From Montifringilla adamsi (lineage: Eukaryota; Chordata; Aves; Passeriformes; Passeridae), in NCBI GenBank assembly GCA_017590115.1, contig JAGGNK010008670.1:8316541-8380540 (forward strand): 64,000 nt of DNA. The letters run 5' to 3'. Both the position numbers and the translations under genes were made by a program. Shown here piece after piece: positions 50,720-62,009 of the stretch (within the stretch, counting starts at the first letter, position 1; every line of letters starts with the position of its first letter). The notes beneath the pieces are model-generated. The model searched no databases, was not told where the DNA came from, and saw only the letters and a program-made list of their open reading frames with translations.

Positions 50720-52970
50720 GTCTGTGGTGCCTGTGTGGTTCTTGGGGGGCTCTGGGTGGCAGGGAGCCCTGTGCTGGGCAGGTGAGACTGTGTTTGGGCA
50801 CTGTGTGTGTAAAAGTGGGTCCATGGCAGTGAGCAGGAGCCACTTGACCCCACGGGGGTGCAAACCCAGTCCAATTCCCCCCCCCCACCAAAAAATGCTC
50901 CCTGCTTCCTCCTGGAGCATCCAATGGGTGAGGACATTTTGAGGGGCTGAGTGGACTAGATGATGCTCCCAGGGCCGCCAGCCCTCGGGTGCCACTGCGG
51001 GAACATCCTGGGGCCATGGGGATGGGAGCAGCATGGGGTGGCCCGTGGGGAGCGTGGTTTTCCAGGCTGGGCTGGGGGACGACGAGCCCTGCCTGCACCC
51101 CTGCCTGCGCCCTGCGCTTCCCCCCTCCCAGCCCATGCAAAAGAGCCTTTTGTGCTGCTGGGTTTTTTCCCCCCTTTTAATTCCTAACCAGGAGATTAAG
51201 GGAAGACAAAGGCTACGATTGTTCCCGCTCTGCAGAGAGCTGGAAAGTTCGGGGAGGGGGGATCGTCCCTTTCCAGACAGACCCAGAGGAGGGGGACATG
51301 CGCCCCAGGTGGAGGGGCCGGGATGGGGGGAACACCCTGGGAGCGGCGGCGGAGGGTCCCGGGGCACAGCTGGGATGAGGGCACGCCGAGCCTTAAGGGG
51401 GATCCCTGCTGGGGTGGCCCGGAGGCTCAGGGCTCCAGCGGCAGGGTGGGAGGCTCTCTGCAGCAGAGGAGGAGGAGGAGGGCTGAGGAGGATGGGTTGG
51501 CCGGCTCGCCGGCTGCTTGGCGTTTTCCCTGCTAACTCTTGGCTGACACCTCAACAACTTGGCAGGGAGAGGATCCCGCAGCCCCGTCAGCCGCCTGGGG
51601 CCGGCACAGCTGGAAGGGATCACGGCTCGGCACGGCTCGGCAAGGCTTGGCACAGCGCGCCTGTGACCCGGCAGGCCAGCACGGGCACGGGGCAGGGAGG
51701 GCACAGGCTTTCTCCACACCCTCCGCCATGCCTGGTCCCCACTGCCACCCTGTGCCCGAGGGAAAGGCCAAGCACAGCCGTGCTGGGGACACATCCTGAG
51801 CCAAGGATGGGCCGGACGCCGGCCAGGCGGGTCATTGCCTCAGGGCTGGAGCCAAGGACACACCATGACCCGGGAAGGGGCTGTCCCCACAGCACAAGGG
51901 ACAGGACCCAGCACATTTTCCCATGCTCACAAGAAGCCACGAAACACCCACGAACACCCCAGTTCTGCTCCTTCTGTTTCCCGTTAAGATTATTTATTGG
52001 TAATTTTTAAGACCACTTACAGACTCTGTTCACGTGCCAGGACCCAACACGGCTTTTTCCCAGGGCTTTTTTTTTAATTATGAAAAAAAAAAAAAAAAAA
52101 CCAAATTGTTTTAATCATTTTCTTTCCATTCCTTCCTTCCAGTCTCCTTTGGTTGCTAGCAGAAGACTTGCACATGGTGCAGCATCCATCCTTGTCTGCC
52201 ACCACCACAGCCCGTCCTCCCTGCCCACTGCTGCTGGGGCTGCAGCCTCACCTCTCATCAGGGCTGAGTGTCCCCACAGGGGGGACGTGGGGGACAAGAC
52301 CCCCAGAGGCTGCCAGCTAGTTCTGGAAAAGGGGATCTGAGGGCCGGGGGGCTGTCTTGGGGAGCAGGAGGCAGCTCTCTTGCAGATGCCTGGGAGCTGA
52401 CATCGTCTTTGGCAGCGCAGCCAGCGAGCAAATGCACCCACATCAATCACCCCACGCCTGTCTGCCGTGTTTGGGGAGCAGAATCTGACCCAACACTGGA
52501 CCAGGAGGCAAAAAGCAGCTTTGGGTTATTAAACAAGACCAGGTCAATGCCTTGACTCAGTGTGGTCTGGGAAAGGCTGGATCTTCAGGGCAAATCCGAT
52601 GGAAAGCAATGGTGGCCTTGCTGGTAGGGCTGGGGCTGGTGCTAGGGGCTGCATTGCTCCCACCAAGGGCTGCCCTGACTGGAAACGCTGGCTCCTTTGG
52701 GAATGAGGGGAGCAAAGGACTGCTCCATGGCTGGAAGTGAGAGGCAGAGATGCCCCCATCCCTGCTAGCTTGCCTCATCCACGTCTTGCTGGCCAACACC
52801 CCTCACTGTCCTGAAGTACCACAGATACTGATGCCTGTGCCCCACATGGCAGATTACCCATGCCACTGCCCACCCAGCCCTTCATGCCACCTAAATCTGG
52901 CATTTTCAGATGAGGAGACCCTTCACACCGCCCCAGTCCCCCAACAAGCCCAGCCCAGCCGCTGCTGAGC
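50720..52970. other. Downstream non-coding DNA
   Basis: Mostly GC-rich. It includes a G-rich segment (51,240-51,500), a short CGGCTCGGCA-type repeat (about 51,620-51,660), and an A18-A20 run with AT-rich surroundings (about 51,975-52,115). The 14-mer at 50952-50965 resembles part of the avian CR1 3' end. No gene was recognised. Confidence 0.65.
52081..52100. repeat. Poly(A) run
   Basis: About 18 consecutive A after a T8 run and an ATTATG. No target-site duplication or upstream retrocopy was seen, so this is treated as a simple repeat. Confidence 0.9.
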
Positions 52971-52974
52971 CCCC

Positions 52975-53420
52975 TTGCTGCCCCTCTCCCGCTTTGATCT
53001 CCCTCGGAGCCGGGGCCGGTATCGCCGCCGGGGCTGGGGGCCGCCCCGGGTGTCAGACTGGTTCAGCCACACATTTCTGGCTAATGAGAAATTTCCTCTC
53101 CCCGGCGCTCGGCCAGGTTTTTTTTTAGCTCCGGTATCGCTACCCCACCTCTGCCTCCGCCACGGCAGGCTGAGTCAGGGGGGCCCGGGCCGCCTCCCGC
53201 ACGCTGCTGCACCCCCAGCGCGGCGCTGCCAGCTCCCTCTCCCCGTGCCTTCCCGAGGCCGGCATGACCGGGAGCCAGCCCGGCAAAACCAAAACTCCGA
53301 TGACCCATCGTGTTGCGAGAGCCAAACGCTCCGGAGTGATGCCCCGAGCCCGGGCGCTGCGCTGTAAGCCGGGGCGGATGGGCTGAGCCCGGGCAGGGGT
53401 CGGCAGCAGCGGGGGAAGCT
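52975..53420. promoter_or_regulatory. Orphan CpG-rich island
   Basis: CpG-dense sequence (GGAGCCGGGGCCGGTATCGC and neighbours) 4-4.5 kb after the EPHB3 poly(A) signal, interrupted by a CpG-poor stretch at about 53,050-53,100. It is not attached to a gene I can recognise. It may mark an enhancer, a non-coding RNA promoter or a neighbouring gene's regulatory site. Confidence 0.4.
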
Positions 53421-53429
53421 CGGCTGCCA

Positions 53430-54635
53430 CTCCCCGCTGTGCCCCACGGTCCCTGCTGCCCCCGTCCGTGCTCGGGGAACCACAGCTCGGGCAGCTGGGG
53501 AGGTTCAAAGGAAGAGGAAAAGCAGCAGCCCCAGTGTGTGTGAGGCTTTGGGCTTGGATCCCCACTCCCCATGTCGCAGCCTGAAGTCATTTCGTGCCAT
53601 TAACGGGTTTTCTCGCTCTGAACTCGCTAATGAGTCTGCGTGGGAAGCAGCAGGGATCGAGGGCCTCCAAACTGGGGCAGTGGAGGGAGCGGGTGGTTCC
53701 TAGCAGAGCATACTGGGGAGAGAGACAACCATCATCCACCCTTAACTCCTTGCCTCGAGTCCTGCTTGCTCTCTGCGCTCCCCAGCCAGCCCCACTAACC
53801 CCCAGCACATCCCTGCCACCCCAGCAGCCCCACACCGGTGCCTGGAAGGAAGGGTGTCTTACGTCACCACCTTACAGGATGGCTCAGATTCTGCCACCTC
53901 CCAGGTGTAGTTTCCCCCCATCCCACTGTCCCCATTGTCACCCAGGCGGGGAACCAGGACTGCACCCCGGGAGGATGAAGCTGAAACCATGACCCATCCC
54001 CAGGGCGGTGAGTCAGGCTGTGCCAGGTGACTTCTGCTGGAAAGCACCTTTCAGCACCATCCCCCTTCCTGTCCCTGTCTCTATCCCTGTTCCTGTCCCT
54101 GTGCCTGACCCCATGCCCATTCCACAATGGCACAGAAGGACCCCACAGGAGGCACTGATAGAGAGGAGGGAGGTAAAAACTCCATGGAGCTGTTACTCCA
54201 CGGATGTTTGTGTCCACAGCCTTGCAGGAAGCAGGAGGATGAGCCAAGCCTGGGGCAGGAACACTGGAGCAGGAGTGCCGAGGTGTGTGGGGCAGCATCA
54301 TCAGAGCTGTGCAAACACACACGGGAACCACAGGGATGGGGGAGAGCCGAGCGGAGGAACGGGGAGGCCCCATCTGGAACACCCTCACTCTGGGGCTCAG
54401 GGGGTGGAGGACCCAGGGGATGGAGCCCTAGCACAGCCCGTCTGGGGCTGGTACGAGGCAGGAGCCGTCCCTGACAGTGTGATGGCAGCCGTGCTGTGGT
54501 CCCAGCCATTGTCCCCTTGGGCCCAGGCAGCAGGCAGGGGACAGGGTGCACAGGCACCAGGGCTGTGGGCTCCCGTTCACATGCTCCTGGCGGGTGGGCA
54601 GAGGGCGATGGACGAGGCCTCCATGCCGAGATAAT
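53430..54635. other. Downstream non-coding DNA
   Basis: No gene was recognised. A patch with GCCATTAACGGG and CGCTAATGAGTC lies at 53,575-53,650. A short C-T-G-T-C-C-type hexamer repeat is listed separately. Confidence 0.65.
54061..54115. repeat. (CCTGTC)n-type short tandem repeat
   Basis: About seven imperfect hexamers (CCTGTC, CCTGTT, CTATCC and similar) in a row. Confidence 0.8.
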
Positions 54636-54639
54636 CCTG

Positions 54640-55060
54640 TCCCTGCCGGCCCGGCCCGCGGCCGGCATTTATCTCGCGCCAGGACTGACGTCACCCTCCA
54701 AGACCCCAGCCAAGGAGGCCTCACTGCTCTTCCTGGCTTTTCCCAGGGACAAGGGGCTTTGGGCCCCTCGCCCCAGGCTGCGAGCAGGTGGATTTATGAC
54801 CACAGCCATGCTCCAGCATCCAGGGGACAGGAGAGGCAACGAGACCTTTATAGCTTTAATACACCTTTCTGACAGTGAAGTTTAAATGGCCTCGTAAACC
54901 CCCTTGTCACCCACCCCCAGCAGAAGGCAGCAGTTTATTAGGGCTGTAATTCTTCTCCTGGCATTCCATCAGTGTCCTTTTAATCTGCACTTGGGGGTTT
55001 TTTATTTCTGCTTAATACCAGCAGCTGTAAATGCTGTTAGGGATCATCTTGTGCAGGGAC
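54640..55060. promoter_or_regulatory. Candidate enhancer with consensus CRE
   Basis: A GC-rich shoulder (GCCGGCCCGGCCCGCGGCCGG region) with the full palindromic CRE TGACGTCA at 54686-54693 leads into an AT-rich block with TTTATAGCTTTAATACACC, AGTTTAAATGG, GTTTATTAGGGCTGTAATT and CTTTTAATCTGC. Non-coding, unique. Function is inferred. Confidence 0.4.
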
Positions 55061-55254
55061 CCTCCGGGGGGAGACTGGGCACGGGGGCACAGTGGGAGCT
55101 GGAGGCTGGGACAGCCCGGTTCCAACTGAGGGGTCAAAGTGGTGAAGAGGAGCCAAATTTTCCTGCTCCGAGCACAGGCCTCCTCTGCAAAGCAGGCCCA
55201 GGCAGGAATGCATCCATGATGCAAGGAAAGCCTTTCCAGGGAACCTTGGGATTT

Positions 55255-55570
55255 CAGCAGCAGAGCCGGCCGGGAGCTAATCCTTTGTGCCAGGCTTTCC
55301 ATTTTCATCTCATTAACTCCCGCTCTCTGTGCCGCTGCCCTCTCAGTTTTTCTGGCGGGGAGATAAGTCTCCGTGCTCGGTGCGGTGAATCCTCCGCGCC
55401 TGCTCGCCCAACGCTCCCGCTTGCGCTGACGCTGGCAGGCAGCTTCCATCCAATTACAGCGGGGTGAAGCTCATTTTAATTGCATAGAGCAACTGGGATT
55501 ACGCAGACTTTATCTCCTAATTCCCTCTTTATCTCTTAACTTCACACTCGCTGCTTGCATTGAAGGCAGG
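55255..55570. promoter_or_regulatory. Candidate enhancer with GATA and homeodomain motifs
   Basis: Contains GAGCTAATCC, TCATTAACTC, AGATAAG (55361-55367), CCAATTACAG, CATTTTAATTGCATAG, TTATCT at 55510-55515 and 55529-55534, and TCCTAATTCC. Three GATA and five TAAT-type sites fall in about 300 bases. Confidence 0.45.
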
Positions 55571-56555
55571 ACAGCTTGTGCCGGGGTTTGCAGTTTCTGA
55601 AGTACCCTTTCCCCCTGCACCAGCCCCTTGCCCAGATGGGGTTGGCCCCAAAACGCCCCTAAGTGCGGATATTGGGGAACCCTCTGTGTCCTGTGGAGCC
55701 ACAGCCTCCAGATATCCCTGTAGCACCTGGGGGTCAAGCCGGGGGATGGCACCCCTTACACCAGCTCTTTGGGAGGAGGGCTCGCCCTCGAGCTGGTGTC
55801 ACATGTCACCCGGAGGCAGGGATTCTCCAGGAGAGGCTCAGACGGGCACAGCATGGGTAAAGGGCTTTTCCTCTTTACAGCCCATGATGGCAGGTGCCCA
55901 GCACCACTGCCGAGGCTGCTGCAGAGCTCAGGGGGTCCCTGTGAGGGAGGGACAGGTTGCTTGCCACCAAAAATGCACACTGAGGACAGCAAGCATCTCA
56001 GCCAGCTCCTTGGGGACTCTTGAGGACCCTTTATCTGCTCCGTGCACTTAACCAGGATGAAAGCTTCTGCAGGGCTCTGGGGCCTTGTTAGTGGAGTCTA
56101 AAGATGTTTTTAATCTCTGCAGGTATGAATAGCACCCATGGGTCCCTGACTCCCCCTACAAAGGGCAGCCCCCACCATTCCTCTCTGCAGCAGGAGCAGA
56201 CAGAACCGTAGTACTCTGCTCTTCCCACCTCTATTTATTCACCCCCTGAGACATCCCTGGGTTCCCCCCAGCTTGGGCATCCAGCAACACCCTCTTGGCG
56301 TGCGGACACGTCCACCCGAGGCAGAGCGAGCTCTTGAGATAGTGAGATAGCCAGAGGCTGCCCCGGATGGGGCACTTGGGAGGGCTGGCCCCGATAACGA
56401 GCCGGCAGCTGGTCCGCACTCCCTGCAGCATTTCCCTGTTGGTTTGATGTCTCTTGGCTTCATGGAGCACCAGGTGCCAGGCTCACCCTGCTGCAGGTGG
56501 GTAAACTGAGGCAGCAGGGCAGGGGTCAGGTGTCTGGCTTAGCAAGCTCTGCATC
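55571..56555. other. Downstream non-coding DNA
   Basis: No exon, RNA gene or repeat of note was recognised. Confidence 0.65.
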
Positions 56556-56559
56556 AGCA

Positions 56560-56640
56560 CAGCTGGGTGTTAATTAGATACCATTAGCACACGCTAATTA
56601 ATGTAATTCCAATGACCCACAATTCTGGAGCGTGAGAGCT
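56560..56640. promoter_or_regulatory. Candidate homeodomain-site cluster
   Basis: TTAATTAG (56570-56577), CCATTAGCAC, and GCTAATTAATGTAATT (about 56593-56608) occur within 40 bases, all with TAAT cores. Confidence 0.45.
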
Positions 56641-56644
56641 GCTC

Positions 56645-58485
56645 CTCACCTTGTGCCATTGCTGTGAACAGCTGTGCCCCTGCCACGACTGGTGGCAGCA
56701 GGAAGGGGAACAACCCATGCCAGTGCCAGTGTCACGCTACCAACGCCCTCCCAGGGCTCCTTCCTGCAGGCTGGCACGCTCCTGGCCCCGCTCCCCAGGC
56801 TCTGCCAACACAAACCAGACCCAGCAGATCAGGCATTTCCCGTGCTGGCAGAGCCACACTAAACCTGTCAGTTTGGACTGCAGGAGTCCCCAAATAACCA
56901 TCTCCTTGGTGTCCTGTTGGCTGCCCCCCATGGATGGGGGGCTGAGCACACTGGGGGGCAGGGGCTTTGGCTGTGGCAGCGAAAGGGTGACTCTTAATCC
57001 GGCGGCAGCTGCGGGGCCCAGGCTTGCTTGTTCAAGGGATACGGCAGCTCGGTCAACAATCCCTGGCCCATTTCGGGGGGGATTAGCAGCCCCCCGGGGA
57101 GGAAAGGGGCCCACATGAATATTGGGCGGGTGGGAACACAGCCCAGTGGGAACAAAGCCAGACAGGGAAGCAGCAGGGAGCAGGCACCCGCCATCCCGAG
57201 GCATCCCCAAGGTGGGGGACAGGGGTTTGGGGACTGTCCCTGTCCTCATCCTACTTTCACACTGCAGAGTGCTGACAGGAGGGAGCTCTGGTTATCATCC
57301 CCCACCGCCCCAGTACGATAACCCTGCGCCAGCGTCCAGCCACCCCCTTGACCTCGTGTCCATCCTCATGTCCCACTATGGCAAGCCCCAGAGGGAAGTG
57401 GCACAGGAAGTACCCGAACGCTGGCACTTGGGAGCTCCTGGCAAACCAGGCAAGTGTGTGAATTTGCTTGCCACAGGCTGGCCAGCTGGGGGTAATCCAG
57501 GCTGGAGGAGGCCATAGGGTATAAGGTCAGCCAGGAGGGGAGCTGTCTGGGGACCCCCAGTGGTGGTGGGAGCCTCCCACATATCCAGGGGCAATCTCAG
57601 ACCACTAAAACACCTGTGGATTCAAACTAGGAGGCTCCAGCTCCTGCCCAAGCAGCAGGTAGGACCCTTGAGACAGGAAGAGGACAGTTTGCCTTGGTGA
57701 CATCCAACCCTACGTTTCCCATGTGCTCAGCACCCCTCCATTCCCTCTGCATCCTGCTGTGCCCCATGCGTGGGGACCATGCGTGGTCCTGGTGTGGGGA
57801 CCCTTTGCCCAGTGTTTGGGGTTACTGATCTGCAAGGTGTCTGGGAGTGGCACTGTGGCCTTTAGTGTTTGCTGGGGTGAGCCCCAGGACCATGTCTGTT
57901 CTGGGCTTACCACCCTGGAGAGCAGAACCCTCTCCAGGGCAACTCCCCTGGGGACTGGGAGGGTCCCCAGGGTAAGTGCAAGTCCCTTTGATGCCTTAAT
58001 TTGGGGCCACAAAGGCAGGAGAGACTGGGGCACCCAGGGAGAGGTCTCCTGGCTGATGGCACCCCTGGGGACGTGTGCTGGGTACATGTTTGGGTACATG
58101 CACACGTGTAGCTGGGTGCTCCCCCCTCACCCCTTTCCCCACGGGTGCTGAGCAGGGGCCGCTTTTCTGCTCGGTTAGGCACGGCTGTGCCGGCACATAA
58201 TGACACGGTAATTGTGAGCCAAGGCCCGGCCACACGCACTGCCCTCCCAAACCCGGGCTGGCTGCTGCCCGCGGGCTCCCAGCACCTGCCCCCTCACCTG
58301 CCCATGGCACCCCCGTGTCTGGCTGCAGCCGGGACTTGCCCCAGTGGCAGTGAGGAAGGGGAACCTCCCGGCAGGCTGCGGTCACCTCCTCGCCTGGGAG
58401 CTGGGAAACCTGTTCTTCCCCGTGGTGTTTACACGGGTAAGAGGGGTCCTCTGCCTCTGCACATCGCATTTTCTGCTTGGTCACT
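56645..58485. other. Downstream non-coding DNA
   Basis: GC-rich, no gene recognised. A TCF/LEF consensus in reverse (CCTTTGATG) lies at 57985-57993, followed by CCTTAATTTGG. Confidence 0.65.
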
Positions 58486-58489
58486 TCCA

Positions 58490-58620
58490 TCTGTGTCCCC
58501 GCATAATGATTTTTTCTGCTACATTAATTTAACACACTGCGGAGAGCCGAGGCGCTGGGACCCCAGGCTGCTTAATTGTGTCAAAGGAAAGGCTCCTGCT
58601 CCCGCTTTCATTGGCAGCCA
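58490..58620. promoter_or_regulatory. Candidate regulatory patch
   Basis: GCATAATGATTTTTTCTGC, CTACATTAATTTAACAC, and GCTTAATTGTGTCAAAGG in a small AT-rich block, ending in a CTTTCATTGG. Unique sequence. Confidence 0.4.
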
Positions 58621-58624
58621 GGGC

Positions 58625-60050
58625 TGCTGCGGGGTGGGTGTCCCTGCGGGGGGGTGGGAAGGGGTCTCAGGGTGGTCACAGGGGCTGAAGGGAGGCAGAG
58701 GTGGAAGGGTGTAGGGTGTCAGAGGGGTTGGCGTGAGCCTCCTAGGCCTTGGGCTGGCAACAAGTCCTGGCTCAGGTTGTCTGCTGGGGGCTCTGAGGTG
58801 AGGGTGAGGGGTTCTGGGGACCCTCAACTTCCCTTCTAAAGAGCCTGGCTCCATGGGGTATCTCACCTCATCCCTTCAGACGTTGCAGTAGGATGGCAGC
58901 AGCACATCCTGATGGCCGATTCTCTGCCTGGGATCGGCAGTCCCCTCCCGGAGCCGGCGGGAGCCAGAGGGTTAAGTGCTGTTTGTGTTGGCTGAATGAG
59001 ACGGGAGCCGAACAAGCCCCCACAAATGGAGGTGAAGGGCTGCCCAGACGGGATGTGACAACCCGATTTCAGGGCTGTCAGCCCCAGCATGGTGGGCATT
59101 GAGCAGGGACATTCCGCCCCGACACTCCCTGCTCCCCTGGCTCCAGCACCGAGACACCGACAAAGGCAGTGGGCAGCCGCTGCCCACCTCGCCCCAGCAT
59201 CCGGGGTGCCCTGGGGTATCCACGGGGCACGGCGGGGCTGGAGCAGCCCCCAGTCGGAGGGGGATGCTGGGAGGCCCCCTCGCCCTCCCCGCTGGCGGCC
59301 CCGCCGTAAGTGGCCTTTGGTATTTGCAAACATTGTGGCGAGGGGCTGGGAAGGTCTCGGCCCACCCCAGCGGGCGCCTTTGTGCTGTGCGGACCCCCGG
59401 GGGCTCATTTCCATCCCGCCCGGGCGCTGGCCGCGTTCCTTTCAGTGCCGGCAGGCCTCGCTCCCTGCTCCACCAGCGCCTGCAGCAGCCGTGCCAAGCG
59501 CACAGCTGTGCCCCAGCCCGCCACTGTCCCCATCCCGGGGGTCCCTGCCCCACCCCGGTGTGCTGAGCTGTTGTGTGTGCCACTGCCCCACGCGGTGCTG
59601 GTGGAGCTGCTCTGTCTTTGTCCCGCCGAGGGTCTGTGCACACCTGCACAGGGGTGTGCCCACGGTCGGGGGGTGCATGTGCTTCCCACGGCACAGCTGC
59701 ACCCACTGGTGGGCACCTGCCCCCCACCTGCGGCCAGCTCCAGCTCTGTGCACCCATCTGCACTCCGCGTGCGCCCACTCTGCCGTTCTCACACCCCCAT
59801 GCACACCCCCTTCCCTCAGGGTCCCCCAAATGCCCCCACCCCAGCTGAGCAGGGTGCCCGGGGCTGGCAGGCAGCCCTGTCCAGCCCAGCACAGCCAGAC
59901 CCCCTGGCACAGGGATACCTTGAGCAGCTCTGGGCTCCCCACAGCTCCCAGCATCCTCCCTGCACACCCATCCTCCCCGCACACCCATCCCCACCGCAGC
60001 CACATCCCCCGGCAGAGCCCAGGGAGCCGGCCCATGCAGCTGATTCTCCG
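58625..60050. other. Downstream GC-rich non-coding DNA
   Basis: C/G-rich with long but compositionally biased open frames on both strands and no conserved protein features. A 17-bp unit (GCACACCCATCCTCCCC) is tandemly doubled at about 59,962-59,995. Confidence 0.6.
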
Positions 60051-60054
60051 GCAG

Positions 60055-60160
60055 TGCCCGTTTGCTGGAGCCGGTGTTTTATGGCCCTACTCAACACCTG
60101 CGGATCAATGCCAATCCGCATTTTGTTTGGATTTGGAGTCATAAAGGTGAATTGACCCAG
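60055..60160. promoter_or_regulatory. Candidate regulatory patch with HOX/CDX-like motif
   Basis: GTGTTTTATGGCCC (TTTATGG-type HOX/CDX motif), GATCAATGCCAATCCGC and AGTCATAAAGGTG in a unique AT-richer patch. A second small patch with CAAATTAGGG lies at about 60,370-60,440. Confidence 0.35.
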
Positions 60161-60869
60161 CTGCACCTCTGCAACTGCTCTCCCCTGCTGCCAGGTGCAG
60201 GGTGGAAGGGAAGGGCAGGGACAGGGGACCCCGGGACACAGTGCCCATCCCTCGCCGTGCCGGGGGGTGCCCAAGGGAGATGGGGTTGCTCTTTTCTCGT
60301 GCTTTTTGTGACTGGAAAATCTCCTCGGGGGCCCCCGGTGGTGACCTCTTCCTGGGCGCAGCGCTAAGCCCTTTGTAATGGGATTTTGTGGCAGAACCGG
60401 CAAATTAGGGGCGAAGTGAATGTGTTAAGCTGCTGGTTTCTTTCTGGTGGTTCCCCCTCCCCAGCCCACGCCGGCCGGAGCTCGAACAAAGGCTCTGCTT
60501 TTATCTCGGGTCCTTAGAAGTCAGAGCTGTACAGGGCTGTGCTTCCCCCTCCGGAACAGGCAGGCTGGGACAGAGATGGGCACATGGACCGGCAGAGCTC
60601 GGGGCTCTGGAAAAGAAGCATGGGAGGAACATGCAGCAAATGAGTTGTCCCAACACATTGGCTGTGGGGATACATTTAGGGAAGGGGCACAAAAGGACTC
60701 ATCTCCAGGTCAGGGAGATGTGGCACCTGTGGCTTGGGACCCCTCAGCATCCAAGCCAGAACAGCAGTGGGAGGGCAGCTAGGGTGGGGAAAAGTGTGGG
60801 TCTGGCCTGGCATGAATACAATCCCCAGCCACGCTGGGGCTCAGCAGTGGACCAGCCTCTGCTTCAGAG

Positions 60870-60965
60870 TTCATATTGTTACAGAGCAAAGGCTTCATTA
60901 ACAGTGACAAACACAAGCCATAAACACTTGTTAAAATCTCACGTCAGTGACGGGATTGACAGCCG
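60870..60965. promoter_or_regulatory. Candidate SOX/homeodomain regulatory patch
   Basis: CATATTGTTACAG (SOX-like), GAGCAAAGGC, TTCATTAACAGTGAC, CCATAAACACTTG and GTTAAAATC are packed within 80 bases. Confidence 0.4.
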
Positions 60966-61319
60966 GTGCGTCCCCTTTCACTTCTTGTCCGGGGTCCCTT
61001 TGCCTTCCCGAGAGAGGGCAGGGAGTTCTGTCTGCCCCTTGAAAGAGAAGAATGGGCACCCCCCAGCCTGGGGCATCTCCCCCACACAGCCATCCACACC
61101 AGGAGGTCTCCTCTCAAGGGTTCCCCACCATCCCTTCCACTTAGGGTGAGGGCTGATCCCCTGGAGCCTGCCCCACTGCCCTGGGTGTCTCTCAGCACCC
61201 TCATGCAGGAACAAAGCGCCCTGGGGCTCGGTGGGAAGGATGTTGCTCTGACACCCCAAAAGCCCCCAAATGCAGGCAGGGAGCAGGCAGGGGACAGTGT
61301 GCTGCCCCCAGGGCCCCCA

Positions 61320-61515
61320 TGAGGGCCTGATTTATTGCGGTCTCTTGAAGGATGCCATTAAGACAGCGTCCGGAGCTGGGAGCACAGCTGCCGGAGCAGA
61401 TCAGTGCCTGATTAATGTTGGGCAACTTGTTATATTGTCAGATAATTATCCCCAAACTGTATGACTTTTCTGCTAAGTGGCAGCGCTTAATTGCATTTTT
61501 AATTACACTGCCATC
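61320..61515. promoter_or_regulatory. Candidate conserved enhancer: AT-rich island
   Basis: CTGATTAATGTTGG, CTTGTTATATTGTC, AGATAATTATCC (palindromic GATAATTATC), CGCTTAATTGC and TTTTTAATTACAC form a dense, non-repetitive AT-rich block between GC-rich flanks, one of the clearest in the window. Confidence 0.5.
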
Positions 61516-62009
61516 GCAGCAACCCCTCCACGGGATGCAGGGATGCTGGGAGCCAGGCAGGAGCAGGGTAGGGGGCCTGGGACCCTTTGCAGAGGGCATG
61601 GCAGGGGCATCCTGCTCCCACAGAACCCTCCTGGTGTGGGGCACACAGCTGTGGCATCCCCAGACCATGAGTGCTCCAGGCAGAGAGGTTTTGGAGCGAT
61701 CCTTCTCAGTGCTCCCCAGGGTGGGGGCACATGGGGCGCAGAAAAAGGGGGAGCAAGGCAGGGTGCCCCTTTGCACTCCACGAGCTTTGAGGGCTCAGTA
61801 TCCCCTGCAGCTCCCCGTCCCCATCCGGCTGGGGGCAGCTCAAGGTCTGGCTTCCCCTCGCAGGCAGGGACGGGTCAGGGGTCAATACATTTAAAATTCC
61901 TCCTGGATCTCAAACTCCGGGGAGCTGCCGGCGGGCAGCGGCTGCGCGGGGAGCACCCGCCGGCACCCCAGGCAGGCAGAGCACGTGTGGGCAGAGACAG
62001 GCGGCCGTG

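Noticed and set aside
51033..52010. 325-codon + strand open frame
   Set aside because: Low-complexity Gly/Arg/Pro composition with no recognisable protein feature; stop-free by GC bias.
52081..52100. Poly(A) run as the tail of a retrocopy
   Set aside because: No intronless gene fragment upstream and no flanking direct repeats seen.
59089..60144. Long open frames on both strands (about 340-350 codons)
   Set aside because: Composition is Pro/Ala/Arg/His-rich as expected from GC-rich DNA. Both strands are open over the same interval, and no domain, motif or splice structure is visible.
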